From contig JBDLRH010000035.1 of assembly GCA_039800165.1 (NCBI GenBank), positions 1 through 17,837 on the forward strand: DNA of 17,837 bases, given 5' to 3'. The notes beneath the pieces are model-generated. The model was not told the DNA's origin and ran no database searches. It saw nothing but the letters and a program-made list of their open reading frames with translations. The position numbers and the translations under genes are program-made. The DNA is from JBDLRH01 sp039800165. GTDB taxonomy: Bacteria > Pseudomonadota > Gammaproteobacteria > Burkholderiales > Burkholderiaceae_C. The first letter of the stretch is position 1; each line of letters opens with the position of its first letter. Shown one piece after another: positions 7,744-14,910 of this stretch.

Positions 7744-7759
7744 TGGCACGAGCGTTGCA
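7744..7759 (+). promoter_or_regulatory. Sigma-54 (RpoN) -24/-12 promoter of the ABC-amidase operon
   Basis: TGGCACG (7744-7750), four bases, then TTGCA (7755-7759) matches the sigma-54 consensus TGGCACR-N4-TTGCW at every defined base. The invariant GG and GC are ten bases apart, as required. The predicted start is near 7770, about 110 bases before the binding-protein ATG. This implies strict dependence on an ATP-driven activator, most plausibly NtrC under nitrogen limitation. The TTGCA half is shared with the second TTGCATACAA box, which suggests that a repressor would compete with the polymerase. Confidence 0.78.
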
Positions 7760-7764
7760 TACAA
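7755..7764. promoter_or_regulatory. Candidate GntR-family operator, copy 2, overlapping the -12 element
   Basis: An identical TTGCATACAA to copy 1, 174 bases away. Its first five bases are the -12 half of the sigma-54 promoter, so bound repressor should exclude sigma-54 polymerase. The identity with copy 1 extends one base upstream and at least three downstream. Confidence 0.55.
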
Positions 7765-7799
7765 AAAACTTGCCAACAGTCTCGCGGCGGCTGCATGCT

Positions 7800-7809
7800 T
7801 TGTATGCGA
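7800..7809. promoter_or_regulatory. Candidate GntR-family operator, copy 3, inverted
   Basis: TTGTATGCGA is the reverse complement of the other two boxes with one mismatch. It lies about 30 bases after the predicted sigma-54 start, 45 bases centre to centre from copy 2. It would suit cooperative binding across the promoter or a transcription roadblock. Confidence 0.45.
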
Positions 7810-7879
7810 CCTGCTGTCGGTGGGGCCGCGGCCTCGGTCTTCTTCCTGAACCTTCTTCACACGCCCATCTGGAGCCACG

Positions 7880-9550
7880 ATGAAACGGATTTCCAACCTG
7901 ACCCGATTTGCTTCCACCCGCTGGCGCCTGGCGCTGGTGGCCGGCGCGCTGGTGGCTGCGGCCGCCTCGCCCGCGCTTGCACAAGAAAAGGTGCTGCGCA
8001 TCGCCATGACGGCGGCCGACATCCCGCGCACGCTGGGACAGCCCGACCAGGGCTTCGAAGGCAACCGCTTCACCGGCATCCCGATGTACGACGCGCTCAC
8101 GCACTGGGACCTGTCCAGCGCCGACAAGCCCAGCGTGCTGATCCCCGGCCTGGCCCTGAGCTGGCAGGTGGGCGCCACCGACAAGACCAAGTGGACCTTC
8201 AAGCTGCGCCCTGGCGTCAAGTTCCATGACGGCTCGGCCTTCAACGCCGACTCGGTGGTGTGGAACGTGCGCAAGGTGCTCGACAAGGACGCCGTGCACT
8301 TTGACGCCAGCCAGGTCGGCGTGACCGCATCGCGCATGCCCACGCTGCGCAGCGCACGCAAGATCGACGACCTCACGGTGGAGCTGACCACCAGCGAGCC
8401 CGATTCCTTCCTGCCGCTGAACCTGACCAACCTGTTCATGGCCAGCCCCGCGCACTGGCAAAAGAAATTTGACGCCGCGCCGGGCGCGACGCCGGCCGAC
8501 AAGTCCAAGGCCGCCTGGGCCGCGTTTGCCGCCGACGCGTCGGGCTCGGGCCCGTTCAAGATGACGCGCTTCGTGCCGCGCGAGCGCCTGGAACTCGCCG
8601 CCAACAAGGACTACTGGGACGCGCGTCGCCGCCCCAAGATCGACCGCGTGGTGATGATCCCCATGCCCGAGGCCAACGCGCGCACCGCTGCGCTGCTGTC
8701 CGGCCAGGTGGACTGGATCGAGGCGCCGGCGCCTGACGCGATGGCGCAGATCCGCCAGCGCGGCTTCACCATCTACAGCAACCCGCAGCCGCACGTGTGG
8801 CCGTGGCAGCTGTCGTTCGTGCCCGGCTCGCCGTGGCTCAACAAGGACGTGCGCCACGCCGCCAACCTGTGCGTGGACCGCGAGGGCCTGCGCACGCTGC
8901 TCGGCGGCATGATGGGCATCCCCAAGGGCACGGTGCCCCCGGGCCATCCGTGGTGGGGCGACCCGAAGTTCGACATCAAGTACGACGTGCGTGCAGCGCA
9001 GGCGCTGATGCAGAAGGCCGGCTTCTCTGCCCAGCGCCCGATGAAGGCCAAGGTGCAGATCTCGGCTTCGGGCTCGGGCCAGATGCAGCCGCTGCCGATG
9101 AACGAGTTCGTGCAGCAGTCGCTCAAGCAGTGCTACATCGACATCGAGTTCGACGTCATCGAGTGGAACACGCTGTTCACCAACTGGCGTATCGGTGCCA
9201 AGGACGCCACCGCACGCGGCGCGCACGCCATCAACGTGAGCTTCGCCGCGATGGACCCGTTCTTCGCGATGGTGCGCTTCACCAGCACCAAGACGTTCCC
9301 GCCGGTGTCCAACAACTGGGGCTTCTTCGGCAACGACGAGTTCGACAAGCTGATCGGTGACGCGCGCAGCACCTTCGACGACAAGGGCCGCGACGCTGCC
9401 CTGGCCAAGCTGCATGCCCGCATCGTGGAAGAGGCGCCGTTCATCTGGATTGCACACGACGTGGGCCCGCGCGCGATGAGCGCCAAGGTCAAGGGCGTGG
9501 TGCAGCCCAAGAGCTGGTTCATCGACATCGCCCCGATGTCCATGGACTGA
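7880..9550 (+). CDS. Periplasmic substrate-binding protein of a peptide-type ABC importer
   Basis: A 556-residue member of solute-binding family 5 (the DppA/OppA type), which captures the substrate in the periplasm and delivers it to the two following permeases. It has a classical Sec signal: basic residues in the first 16, a hydrophobic Ala/Leu/Val core at about 17-30, and an ALA cleavage site after residue 34. No lipobox Cys is present, so the protein is soluble. Family marks include the GLALSWQV region and WTFKLRPGVKFHDGSAFNAD near residue 110. Family 5 proteins bind peptides, nickel complexes, opines and other compounds, so the ligand cannot be read from sequence; the gene context suggests a ureide or hydantoin derivative. 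It is first in the operon, behind the sigma-54 promoter, and is followed by a large hairpin. Confidence 0.88.
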   Translation: MKRISNLTRFASTRWRLALVAGALVAAAASPALAQEKVLRIAMTAADIPRTLGQPDQGFEGNRFTGIPMYDALTHWDLSSADKPSVLIPGLALSWQVGATDKTKWTFKLRPGVKFHDGSAFNADSVVWNVRKVLDKDAVHFDASQVGVTASRMPTLRSARKIDDLTVELTTSEPDSFLPLNLTNLFMASPAHWQKKFDAAPGATPADKSKAAWAAFAADASGSGPFKMTRFVPRERLELAANKDYWDARRRPKIDRVVMIPMPEANARTAALLSGQVDWIEAPAPDAMAQIRQRGFTIYSNPQPHVWPWQLSFVPGSPWLNKDVRHAANLCVDREGLRTLLGGMMGIPKGTVPPGHPWWGDPKFDIKYDVRAAQALMQKAGFSAQRPMKAKVQISASGSGQMQPLPMNEFVQQSLKQCYIDIEFDVIEWNTLFTNWRIGAKDATARGAHAINVSFAAMDPFFAMVRFTSTKTFPPVSNNWGFFGNDEFDKLIGDARSTFDDKGRDAALAKLHARIVEEAPFIWIAHDVGPRAMSAKVKGVVQPKSWFIDIAPMSMD

Positions 9551-9553
9551 CCT

Positions 9554-9612
9554 CAGGCTGCGGCCTTGCAGCAGCGGCCCGCATGCGGGCGCCTGCTGCA
9601 GGCCGCGACCTG
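9554..9612 (+). other. Large mRNA hairpin between binding-protein and permease genes
   Basis: GCGGCC (9560-9565) and TGCAGCAG (9567-9574) pair with CTGCTGCA and GGCCGC (9593-9606), giving a 14-bp stem with one bulged T. A two-by-two internal mismatch separates this from an inner palindrome GCCCGCATGCGGGC (9577-9590). CAGG/CCTG arms (9554-9557 and 9609-9612) can extend the base. There is no U-tract. In many binding-protein operons such a structure protects the 5' mRNA segment and lowers downstream expression, so more binding protein than permease is made; that role is inferred here. The rest of the 147-base gap shows nothing further. Confidence 0.6.
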
Positions 9613-9697
9613 CGTTCTCTGACTTTCCTGCAACGCCCCGGGTGGCGCGGCCGCTGGCCGCTGCCGCCGGGGGATTCCTTCGCGACCTTCCGCCTCC

Positions 9698-10648
9698 ATG
9701 CTGCAGTTCCTGATCCGTCGCGTGCTCTACACGCTGCCCATCATGCTGGGCGTTGCACTGGTGTGCTTTGCGCTGGTGCACCTGGCGCCAGGCGATCCGC
9801 TGGTGTCCATCCTTCCGCCCGATGCCTCGCAGCAAATGCAGCAAGAGCTGCGCAAGCTCTACGGCTTTGACCGCTCGTATCCCGAGCAGTTCGCCAGCTG
9901 GGTCTGGCGCGCCATGCAGGGCGATCTGGGCACCTCGATTGCCAGCAACCGGCCGGTCAGCGCCGAAGTGCTGAAGGCGGTGGGCAACACGCTGCGGCTG
10001 GCCGCCATGGCCACGCTGATCGGCTTTGTGTTTGGCTGCCTGTTCGGCTTTGTTGCCGGCTACTTCCAGAACTCGTGGGTGGACAAGGCGGCGTCCTTCA
10101 CCTCGGTACTGGGCGTGAGCGTTCCGCACTACTGGCTGGGCATGGTGCTGGTCATCATCTTCTCGTCGATCCTGATGTGGCTGCCTGCCAGCGGCGCCGG
10201 CCCCGGCGGCTCGGACCAGTGGAAGTGGGACTGGGAGCACATCAAGCACATGCTGCTGCCGGCGATCACCATGAGCGTGATCCCGATGGGCATCATCGCG
10301 CGCACCGTGCGTGCGCTCGTGGCCGAAATCCTGGCGCAGGAGTTCGTGGTGGGCCTGCGTGCCAAGGGCCTGACCGATGTCGGCGTGTTCCTGCATGTGG
10401 TCAAGAACGCCGCGCCCACCGCGCTGGCGGTGATGGGCCTGCAACTGGGCTACCTGCTTGGCGGCTCGATCCTGATCGAGACCGTGTTCGCCTGGCCAGG
10501 CACCGGCTTCCTGCTGAACTCGGCCATCTTCCAGCGTGACCTGCCGCTGCTGCAGGGCACCATCCTCGTGCTGGCGATGTTCTTCGTGGTGCTCAACCTC
10601 GTGGTCGACGTGGTGCAGACGCTGCTGGACCCGCGGATCGCGCGCTGA
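9698..10648 (+). CDS. ABC importer permease, DppB type
   Basis: A 316-residue inner-membrane permease with about six transmembrane segments. It starts with the characteristic MLQFLIRRVLYTLPIMLGV helix and FALVHLAPGDPL, as in the DppB/OppB/GsiC subfamily. The cytoplasmic coupling loop is EILAQEFVVGLRAKGL (about residues 209-224), followed by AWPGTGFLLNSAIFQRDLP, a signature of this group. It pairs with the next gene to form the translocation channel. The ATG at 9698 has only a weak ribosome-binding site, which fits reduced expression relative to the binding protein. Eleven bases separate its stop from the second permease. Confidence 0.9.
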   Translation: MLQFLIRRVLYTLPIMLGVALVCFALVHLAPGDPLVSILPPDASQQMQQELRKLYGFDRSYPEQFASWVWRAMQGDLGTSIASNRPVSAEVLKAVGNTLRLAAMATLIGFVFGCLFGFVAGYFQNSWVDKAASFTSVLGVSVPHYWLGMVLVIIFSSILMWLPASGAGPGGSDQWKWDWEHIKHMLLPAITMSVIPMGIIARTVRALVAEILAQEFVVGLRAKGLTDVGVFLHVVKNAAPTALAVMGLQLGYLLGGSILIETVFAWPGTGFLLNSAIFQRDLPLLQGTILVLAMFFVVLNLVVDVVQTLLDPRIAR

Positions 10649-10659
10649 AGGGGACGACG

Positions 10660-11559
10660 ATGAACATGCTCAACATCGCCGTCGATCCGGCCAAGGTGCC
10701 GGCCGTCGCCTTCGAACGCTCGCCCGGCTACTGGCAGACGGTGCTGCGCCGCCTGCTGCGCGACAAGGTGGCCATGGTGGCGGCCTTCGTCATCCTGCTG
10801 CTGGTATTGCTGGCCCTCTTCGGCGGCATGATCACGCCGGCCGATCCGTACAAGTCGTCGATGCTCTCGCGCCTGAAGCCCATCGGCACGCCGAACTTTC
10901 CGCTGGGCACCGACGAGCTGGGCCGCGACATGCTTTCGCGCCTGATGGTGGGCGCGCGGCTGAGCCTGTTCATGGGCATCACGCCGGTGGTGTGCGCCTT
11001 CATCATCGGCTCGGTCATCGGCATCACCGCAGGCTACGCCGGCGGCTATGTCAACACGGTGATCATGCGCACGATTGACGTGTTCTACGCCTTCCCGTCG
11101 GTGCTGCTGGCCATCGCGCTGTCGGGCGCACTGGGCGCGGGCATCACCAACTCGCTGATCTCGCTGACGGTGGTGTTCATTCCGCCGATTGCGCGGGTGG
11201 CCGAAAGCGTGACCACGCAGATCCGCACCCGCGACTTCGTGGAAGCGGCGCGCGCCTCGGGCGCCAACGCCTTCACCATCGTGCGGGTGCATGTGCTGGG
11301 CAACGTGCTCGGGCCGATCTTCGTGTACGCCACCAGCCTGATCGCGGTGGCGATGATCCTCGCCTCGGGCCTGTCGTTCCTGGGCCTGGGCGTCAAGCCG
11401 CCCGAGCCCGAGTGGGGCCTGATGCTCAACACGCTGCGCACGGCCATCTACACGCAGCCGTGGATTGCGGCGCTGCCGGGCGTGATGATCTTCATCACCT
11501 CGATTGCATTCAACCTGCTGAGCGACGGACTGCGCTCGGCGATGGAAATCAAGGGATAA
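10660..11559 (+). CDS. ABC importer permease, DppC type
   Basis: A 299-residue inner-membrane permease with about six transmembrane helices. The cytoplasmic N-terminal segment (residues 1-35) is followed by the usual first helix. Typical DppC/GsiD features are FPLGTDELGRDMLSRLMVGA in the first periplasmic part, the coupling loop RTRDFVEAARASGAN in the EAA position, and LSFLGLGVKPPEPEWGLML near residue 255. It forms a heterodimer with the DppB-type permease. A purine-rich AAGGGGACG just before the ATG at 10660 is a good ribosome-binding site. It is 14 bases upstream of the first ATPase gene. Confidence 0.9.
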   Translation: MNMLNIAVDPAKVPAVAFERSPGYWQTVLRRLLRDKVAMVAAFVILLLVLLALFGGMITPADPYKSSMLSRLKPIGTPNFPLGTDELGRDMLSRLMVGARLSLFMGITPVVCAFIIGSVIGITAGYAGGYVNTVIMRTIDVFYAFPSVLLAIALSGALGAGITNSLISLTVVFIPPIARVAESVTTQIRTRDFVEAARASGANAFTIVRVHVLGNVLGPIFVYATSLIAVAMILASGLSFLGLGVKPPEPEWGLMLNTLRTAIYTQPWIAALPGVMIFITSIAFNLLSDGLRSAMEIKG

Positions 11560-11573
11560 GGCGAGGGCGCAGC

Positions 11574-12632
11574 ATGACAGGCAAGACGCTTCTGGATGTG
11601 CGCGGGCTGGTCAAGCACTTCCCGCTCAAGGGCAACGTGTTCGGCAAGGGCGGCGGCGTGGTGCGCGCGGTCGACGGTGTGGACTTCTCGGTGCGCGAAG
11701 GCGAAACGCTGGGTGTGGTGGGTGAGTCGGGCTGCGGCAAGAGCACCACCGCACGGCTGCTGATGCAGCTGATCGCACCCGATGCCGGCGACATCGTCTT
11801 CGAAGGTGCGGCAGTCGGCAGCCGCGACCTGTCGCTCAAGGAATTCCGGCGCCAGTCGCAGATGGTGTTTCAGGACAGCTATGCGTCACTGAACCCGCGC
11901 CTGACGATCGAAGACTCCATCGCATTCGCGCCGCAGGTGCACGGCGTGGCGCACGACGAGGCGGTGCAGCGCGCACGCGACCTGCTTTCGCGCGTGGGCC
12001 TCGAGCCGCGCCGCTTTGCCGAGCGCTACCCGCACGAGCTGTCGGGCGGCCAGCGCCAGCGCGTGAACATTGCGCGTGCGCTGGCGCTGCAGCCGCGCCT
12101 GATCATCCTCGACGAGGCGGTGTCTGCCCTGGACAAGTCGGTCGAGGCGCAGGTGCTCAACCTGCTGCTGGACCTGAAGGACGAGTTCAACCTCACCTAC
12201 ATCTTCATCAGCCACGACCTGAATGTGGTGCGCTACATGAGCGACCGGGTGATGGTGATGTACCTCGGCCAGGTGGTCGAGATCGGCGACAGCGAATCGC
12301 TGTTCAACGCGCCGCAGCATCCGTACACCCGCGCGCTGTTGAGCTCCATCCCGTCGATGGACCCGGACCACCGCACCGAGGTGCCGCCGCTGGCGGGCGA
12401 CCCGCCCAACCCGATCAACCCCCCTTCGGGCTGCCGCTTCCACACCCGCTGCGCGCAGGCCCAGCCGGTGTGCTCGCAGCGTGTACCGCGCCTGGTGGTG
12501 CCTGCGGCCGGCGCCGGCGCCAGCCACCCGGTGGCCTGCCTGATGTACGAAGGCGGCAGCGGCCACAGCGCTGCACCCGCTGCGGCTGCCCCGGTGGCCT
12601 TTGCGGCGCAGCCTGCGCCCGAGGTGGCCTGA
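11574..12632 (+). CDS. ABC importer ATPase, DppF type
   Basis: A 352-residue cytoplasmic nucleotide-binding subunit that powers the importer. Motifs are Walker A GESGCGKST (50-58), the Q-loop at Gln100, signature LSGGQRQR from 156, Walker B LIILDEAVSALD with catalytic Glu181, and the switch His214 (ISHD). The C-terminal oligopeptide-type extension has the clustered cysteines of GCRFHTRC and QPVC near residues 286-300, and the protein ends with an Ala/Pro-rich tail of about 30 residues. After Walker B it reads DEAVSALD rather than the commoner DEPTSALD, a change that leaves the catalytic Glu intact. I chose ATG at 11574, after GGCGAGG; a longer in-frame opening runs back into the permease gene but does not resemble the family. 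Confidence 0.9.
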   Translation: MTGKTLLDVRGLVKHFPLKGNVFGKGGGVVRAVDGVDFSVREGETLGVVGESGCGKSTTARLLMQLIAPDAGDIVFEGAAVGSRDLSLKEFRRQSQMVFQDSYASLNPRLTIEDSIAFAPQVHGVAHDEAVQRARDLLSRVGLEPRRFAERYPHELSGGQRQRVNIARALALQPRLIILDEAVSALDKSVEAQVLNLLLDLKDEFNLTYIFISHDLNVVRYMSDRVMVMYLGQVVEIGDSESLFNAPQHPYTRALLSSIPSMDPDHRTEVPPLAGDPPNPINPPSGCRFHTRCAQAQPVCSQRVPRLVVPAAGAGASHPVACLMYEGGSGHSAAPAAAAPVAFAAQPAPEVA

Positions 12633-12633
12633 G

Positions 12634-13671
12634 ATGAGCACTTCCATGACAAGCGAAACACAAGTGCGCAGCACCGAGCTGCTGGTGGACGTGCGCGGAC
12701 TGCATGTCACCTTCACCGGCGGGCGCAAGCCGGTGCGCGCGGTCGACGGCGTGGACCTGCAGGTGGCGCGCGGCGAGGTGGTGGCGCTGATCGGCGAATC
12801 GGGTTCGGGCAAGAGCGTCACGCTGCGCTCGCTGCTGCGGCTGCATCCGCCGCGGCGCACCGAGATGAGCGGGCACATGCGCGTGGCCGGCGAGGATGTG
12901 CTGGCGATGTCCGAGCGCACGCTGGCCGACTACCGCGGCCGCGTCGCATCGATGATCTTCCAGGAGCCGCTGCTCGCGCTCGACCCGGTGTACACCGTGG
13001 GCGCGCAGATCGTCGAATCGATCCGCCGCCACGAAAGCATCAGCGCCCCGGAGGCGCAGCAGCGGGCGCTGCAGCTCTTTGAGCGGGTGCGCATCCCCAG
13101 CCCCGAGCGCCGCCTGGCCGCTTACCCGCACGAGATGAGCGGCGGCATGCGCCAGCGCGCGATGATCGCGCTGGCCCTGGCCTGCAAGCCGCAGCTGCTG
13201 CTGGCCGACGAGCCCACCACCGCGCTGGATGCCACGGTGCAGATCCAGATCCTGCTGCTGCTGCGTGAGCTGCAGCGCGACCTGGGCCTGTCGGTCATCT
13301 TCGTCACCCACGACATCGGCGCTGCCGTCGAGGTGGCCGACCGCATCGCGGTGATGTATGCCGGCCGCATTGTCGAAGAGGGCCCTGCGCGCGACCTGAT
13401 CCGCGCGCCACGCCACCCCTACACCCGCGCGCTGCTGGCCAGCCGTGCCCATGGGGCGCTGGCCAAGGGCGCGCGGCTGGGCACCATCCCGGGTGCGCCG
13501 CCGGATCTGTCGGCGCTGCCGCCGGGCTGCGCCTTTGCCGAACGCTGCGAGCTGGCCAACGACGCCTGCCGCCAAAGCCGCCCCGAGGCGGTCACGCTCA
13601 AGCCCGGCCATCAGGCGCGCTGCCTGCGCGTCGACCTGACTGCGCCGGGCGTGGCCCGCACCGCTGCCTGA
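12634..13671 (+). CDS. ABC importer ATPase, DppD type
   Basis: A 345-residue partner ATPase. Motifs are Walker A GESGSGKS (54-61), the Q-loop at Gln110 followed by EPLLALDP, signature MSGGMRQR (158-165), Walker B ADEPTTALDA with Glu183, and His216 in VTHD. The C-terminal extension again carries the Cys cluster GCAFAERC...NDAC. The MSGGM signature and ADEPTTALD mark the DppD/OppD branch, so the importer has two distinct ATPases as in Dpp, Opp and Gsi systems. The ATG at 12634 is one base after the preceding stop. An in-frame TTG at 12601 would add 11 unrelated residues inside the upstream gene. Confidence 0.9.
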   Translation: MSTSMTSETQVRSTELLVDVRGLHVTFTGGRKPVRAVDGVDLQVARGEVVALIGESGSGKSVTLRSLLRLHPPRRTEMSGHMRVAGEDVLAMSERTLADYRGRVASMIFQEPLLALDPVYTVGAQIVESIRRHESISAPEAQQRALQLFERVRIPSPERRLAAYPHEMSGGMRQRAMIALALACKPQLLLADEPTTALDATVQIQILLLLRELQRDLGLSVIFVTHDIGAAVEVADRIAVMYAGRIVEEGPARDLIRAPRHPYTRALLASRAHGALAKGARLGTIPGAPPDLSALPPGCAFAERCELANDACRQSRPEAVTLKPGHQARCLRVDLTAPGVARTAA

Positions 13672-13701
13672 GACGCCACGCACCCGACCCGGAGACACCC
13701 C

Positions 13702-14892
13702 ATGCCTTTTGTGCACGACACCGCACGCGCTTTCCTGCCGTACCCCGATGCGCCGGTGCCCCACGCATCCACCGGCCCGCTGTCGGGCCTGACCTTCGCG
13801 GCGAAAGACCTGTTCGACGTGGCGGGCTACCCCACCGGCGGCGGCCAGCCCTTCGTGCTGGCGATGTCGGGCATCAAGACCCAGCACGCCGACGCGGTGG
13901 GCAAGTTGCTGGGCGCCGGCGCGCGCTTTGTCGGCAAGGTCGTCACCGACGAGTTCGCCTTTTCGATGAACGGCAACAACGCGCATTTCGGTGCGCCGAT
14001 CAACGGTGGCGCGCCCGACCGCATCAGCGGCGGCTCGTCGTCTGGCTCTGCGGCAGCGGTATCGAGCCGCCTGGCCGACCTTGCGCTGGGCACCGACACC
14101 GGCGGCTCGGTACGCGCACCGGCCAGCCACTGCGGCCTGTACGGTATTCGCCCCACGCACGGCCGCGTGAGCCTGCGCGGCTGCATGGACCTGTCGCCCA
14201 GCCTCGACACCTGCGGCTGGTTCGCGCGCGATGCGCAGACCTTCGCGCGTGCGGCCGATGTGCTGGCCGGCGCCGACGCACAACCGCTGCCCGAGCGGGT
14301 GCGCCTGCTCGAGCCCACCGATGTGTGGGCGCTGCTGGCGCCCGACGCCACGCAGGCGCTGGCTGCAGCGCGCTCGCGTATCCAGGCTGCGCTGGGGCCG
14401 GCCGCGCCGGTGCAGGCCGCGCTGGACGACTTCGATGCGATGTACTGGAACTTCCGCTACATCCAGGGCCGCGAAGCCTGGATGACCGACGGCCCGATCA
14501 TCGAACGCTTCAACCCGCCGCTGGGTCCGGGCGTGGCCGAACGCTTTGCCTGGTCGCGTGCGGTCACCGATGCACAGGTGGCGCAGGCCACTGCTTTCCG
14601 CCAGCGCTTTCGCGCGCACATGGCGCAGCTGCTGGGCAGCGACGGCGTGCTGCTGATGCCCACCATGCCGGATGTGGCACCGCTGCGCAGCGACTCGGAA
14701 GCCTCGCTCGAGGACTACCGCAACCGCGCGATCCGCATGCTGTGCATCGCCGGCCTGTCGGGGTTCCCGCAGATTTCGATGCCGCTGGCCTCGCGGCTCG
14801 GTGCGCCCTTCGGCATCTCGCTGCTGGGCCCGGCGGGCAGCGACCGCAGCCTGATCGCGCTGGCCGAATGCATCGCCGGCGCGGCCGGCTGA
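13702..14892 (+). CDS. Amidase-signature family amidohydrolase
   Basis: A 396-residue cytoplasmic Ser-cisSer-Lys amidase. The catalytic triad is visible: Lys35 in FAAKDLFDVAGY, the cis-Ser Ser112 in the GGSSSGSA loop, and nucleophile Ser136 in GTDTGGSVRAP. The 24-residue spacing between the two serines is the family standard. At under 400 residues with KDLFDVAGYPTGGG it resembles the short AMI1-like amidases rather than the larger GatA or allophanate hydrolase forms, and it has no C-terminal AtzF-like domain. It probably releases ammonia from a carboxamide. Being last in the importer operon, 30 bases after the second ATPase, it likely acts on the imported compound or an intermediate; the substrate is unknown. 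A ggagac ribosome-binding site precedes the ATG at 13702. Confidence 0.88.
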   Translation: MPFVHDTARAFLPYPDAPVPHASTGPLSGLTFAAKDLFDVAGYPTGGGQPFVLAMSGIKTQHADAVGKLLGAGARFVGKVVTDEFAFSMNGNNAHFGAPINGGAPDRISGGSSSGSAAAVSSRLADLALGTDTGGSVRAPASHCGLYGIRPTHGRVSLRGCMDLSPSLDTCGWFARDAQTFARAADVLAGADAQPLPERVRLLEPTDVWALLAPDATQALAAARSRIQAALGPAAPVQAALDDFDAMYWNFRYIQGREAWMTDGPIIERFNPPLGPGVAERFAWSRAVTDAQVAQATAFRQRFRAHMAQLLGSDGVLLMPTMPDVAPLRSDSEASLEDYRNRAIRMLCIAGLSGFPQISMPLASRLGAPFGISLLGPAGSDRSLIALAECIAGAAG

Positions 14893-14905
14893 CCGAGGGC
14901 CGGCC
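14883..14905. terminator. G+C hairpin between convergent amidase and allA genes
   Basis: GGCCGGC (14883-14889) pairs perfectly with GCCGGCC (14899-14905) around a 9-base loop that starts at the amidase stop codon. It sits in the 18-base gap between convergent genes. The right arm is part of a 10-base palindrome GGGCCGGCCC. No U-tract follows, so termination is a possibility only. Confidence 0.3.
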
Positions 14906-14910
14906 CGAAA

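Larger units (their letters stand above)
7519..7879. promoter_or_regulatory. Divergent control region between racemase gene and ABC operon
   Basis: This 361-base gene-free stretch is more A+T-rich than its surroundings. It holds, from left to right, a TTGCATACAA box, two NtrC-like boxes, an IHF-like site, a sigma-54 promoter overlapping a second TTGCATACAA box, and a third inverted box, each listed separately. The untranslated leader of the rightward operon would be about 110 bases and contains a GGCCGCGGCC palindrome (7824-7833). A GGAG ribosome-binding site at 7871-7874 precedes the binding-protein ATG by 5 bases. I find no sigma-54 element for the leftward racemase gene; its promoter is not evident. 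Confidence 0.7.

Noticed and set aside
6770..10444. A 1224-codon open frame on the minus strand
   Set aside because: It lies antisense to the binding-protein and permease genes and runs through the racemase gene in another frame. The product is His/Arg/Gly/Ala-rich low complexity with no recognisable domain. Long antisense frames are expected at this G+C content because stops are rare.
12415..14619. A 734-codon minus-strand open frame over the second ATPase and the amidase
   Set aside because: It is antisense to two genes with complete catalytic motifs, and its product is compositionally biased.
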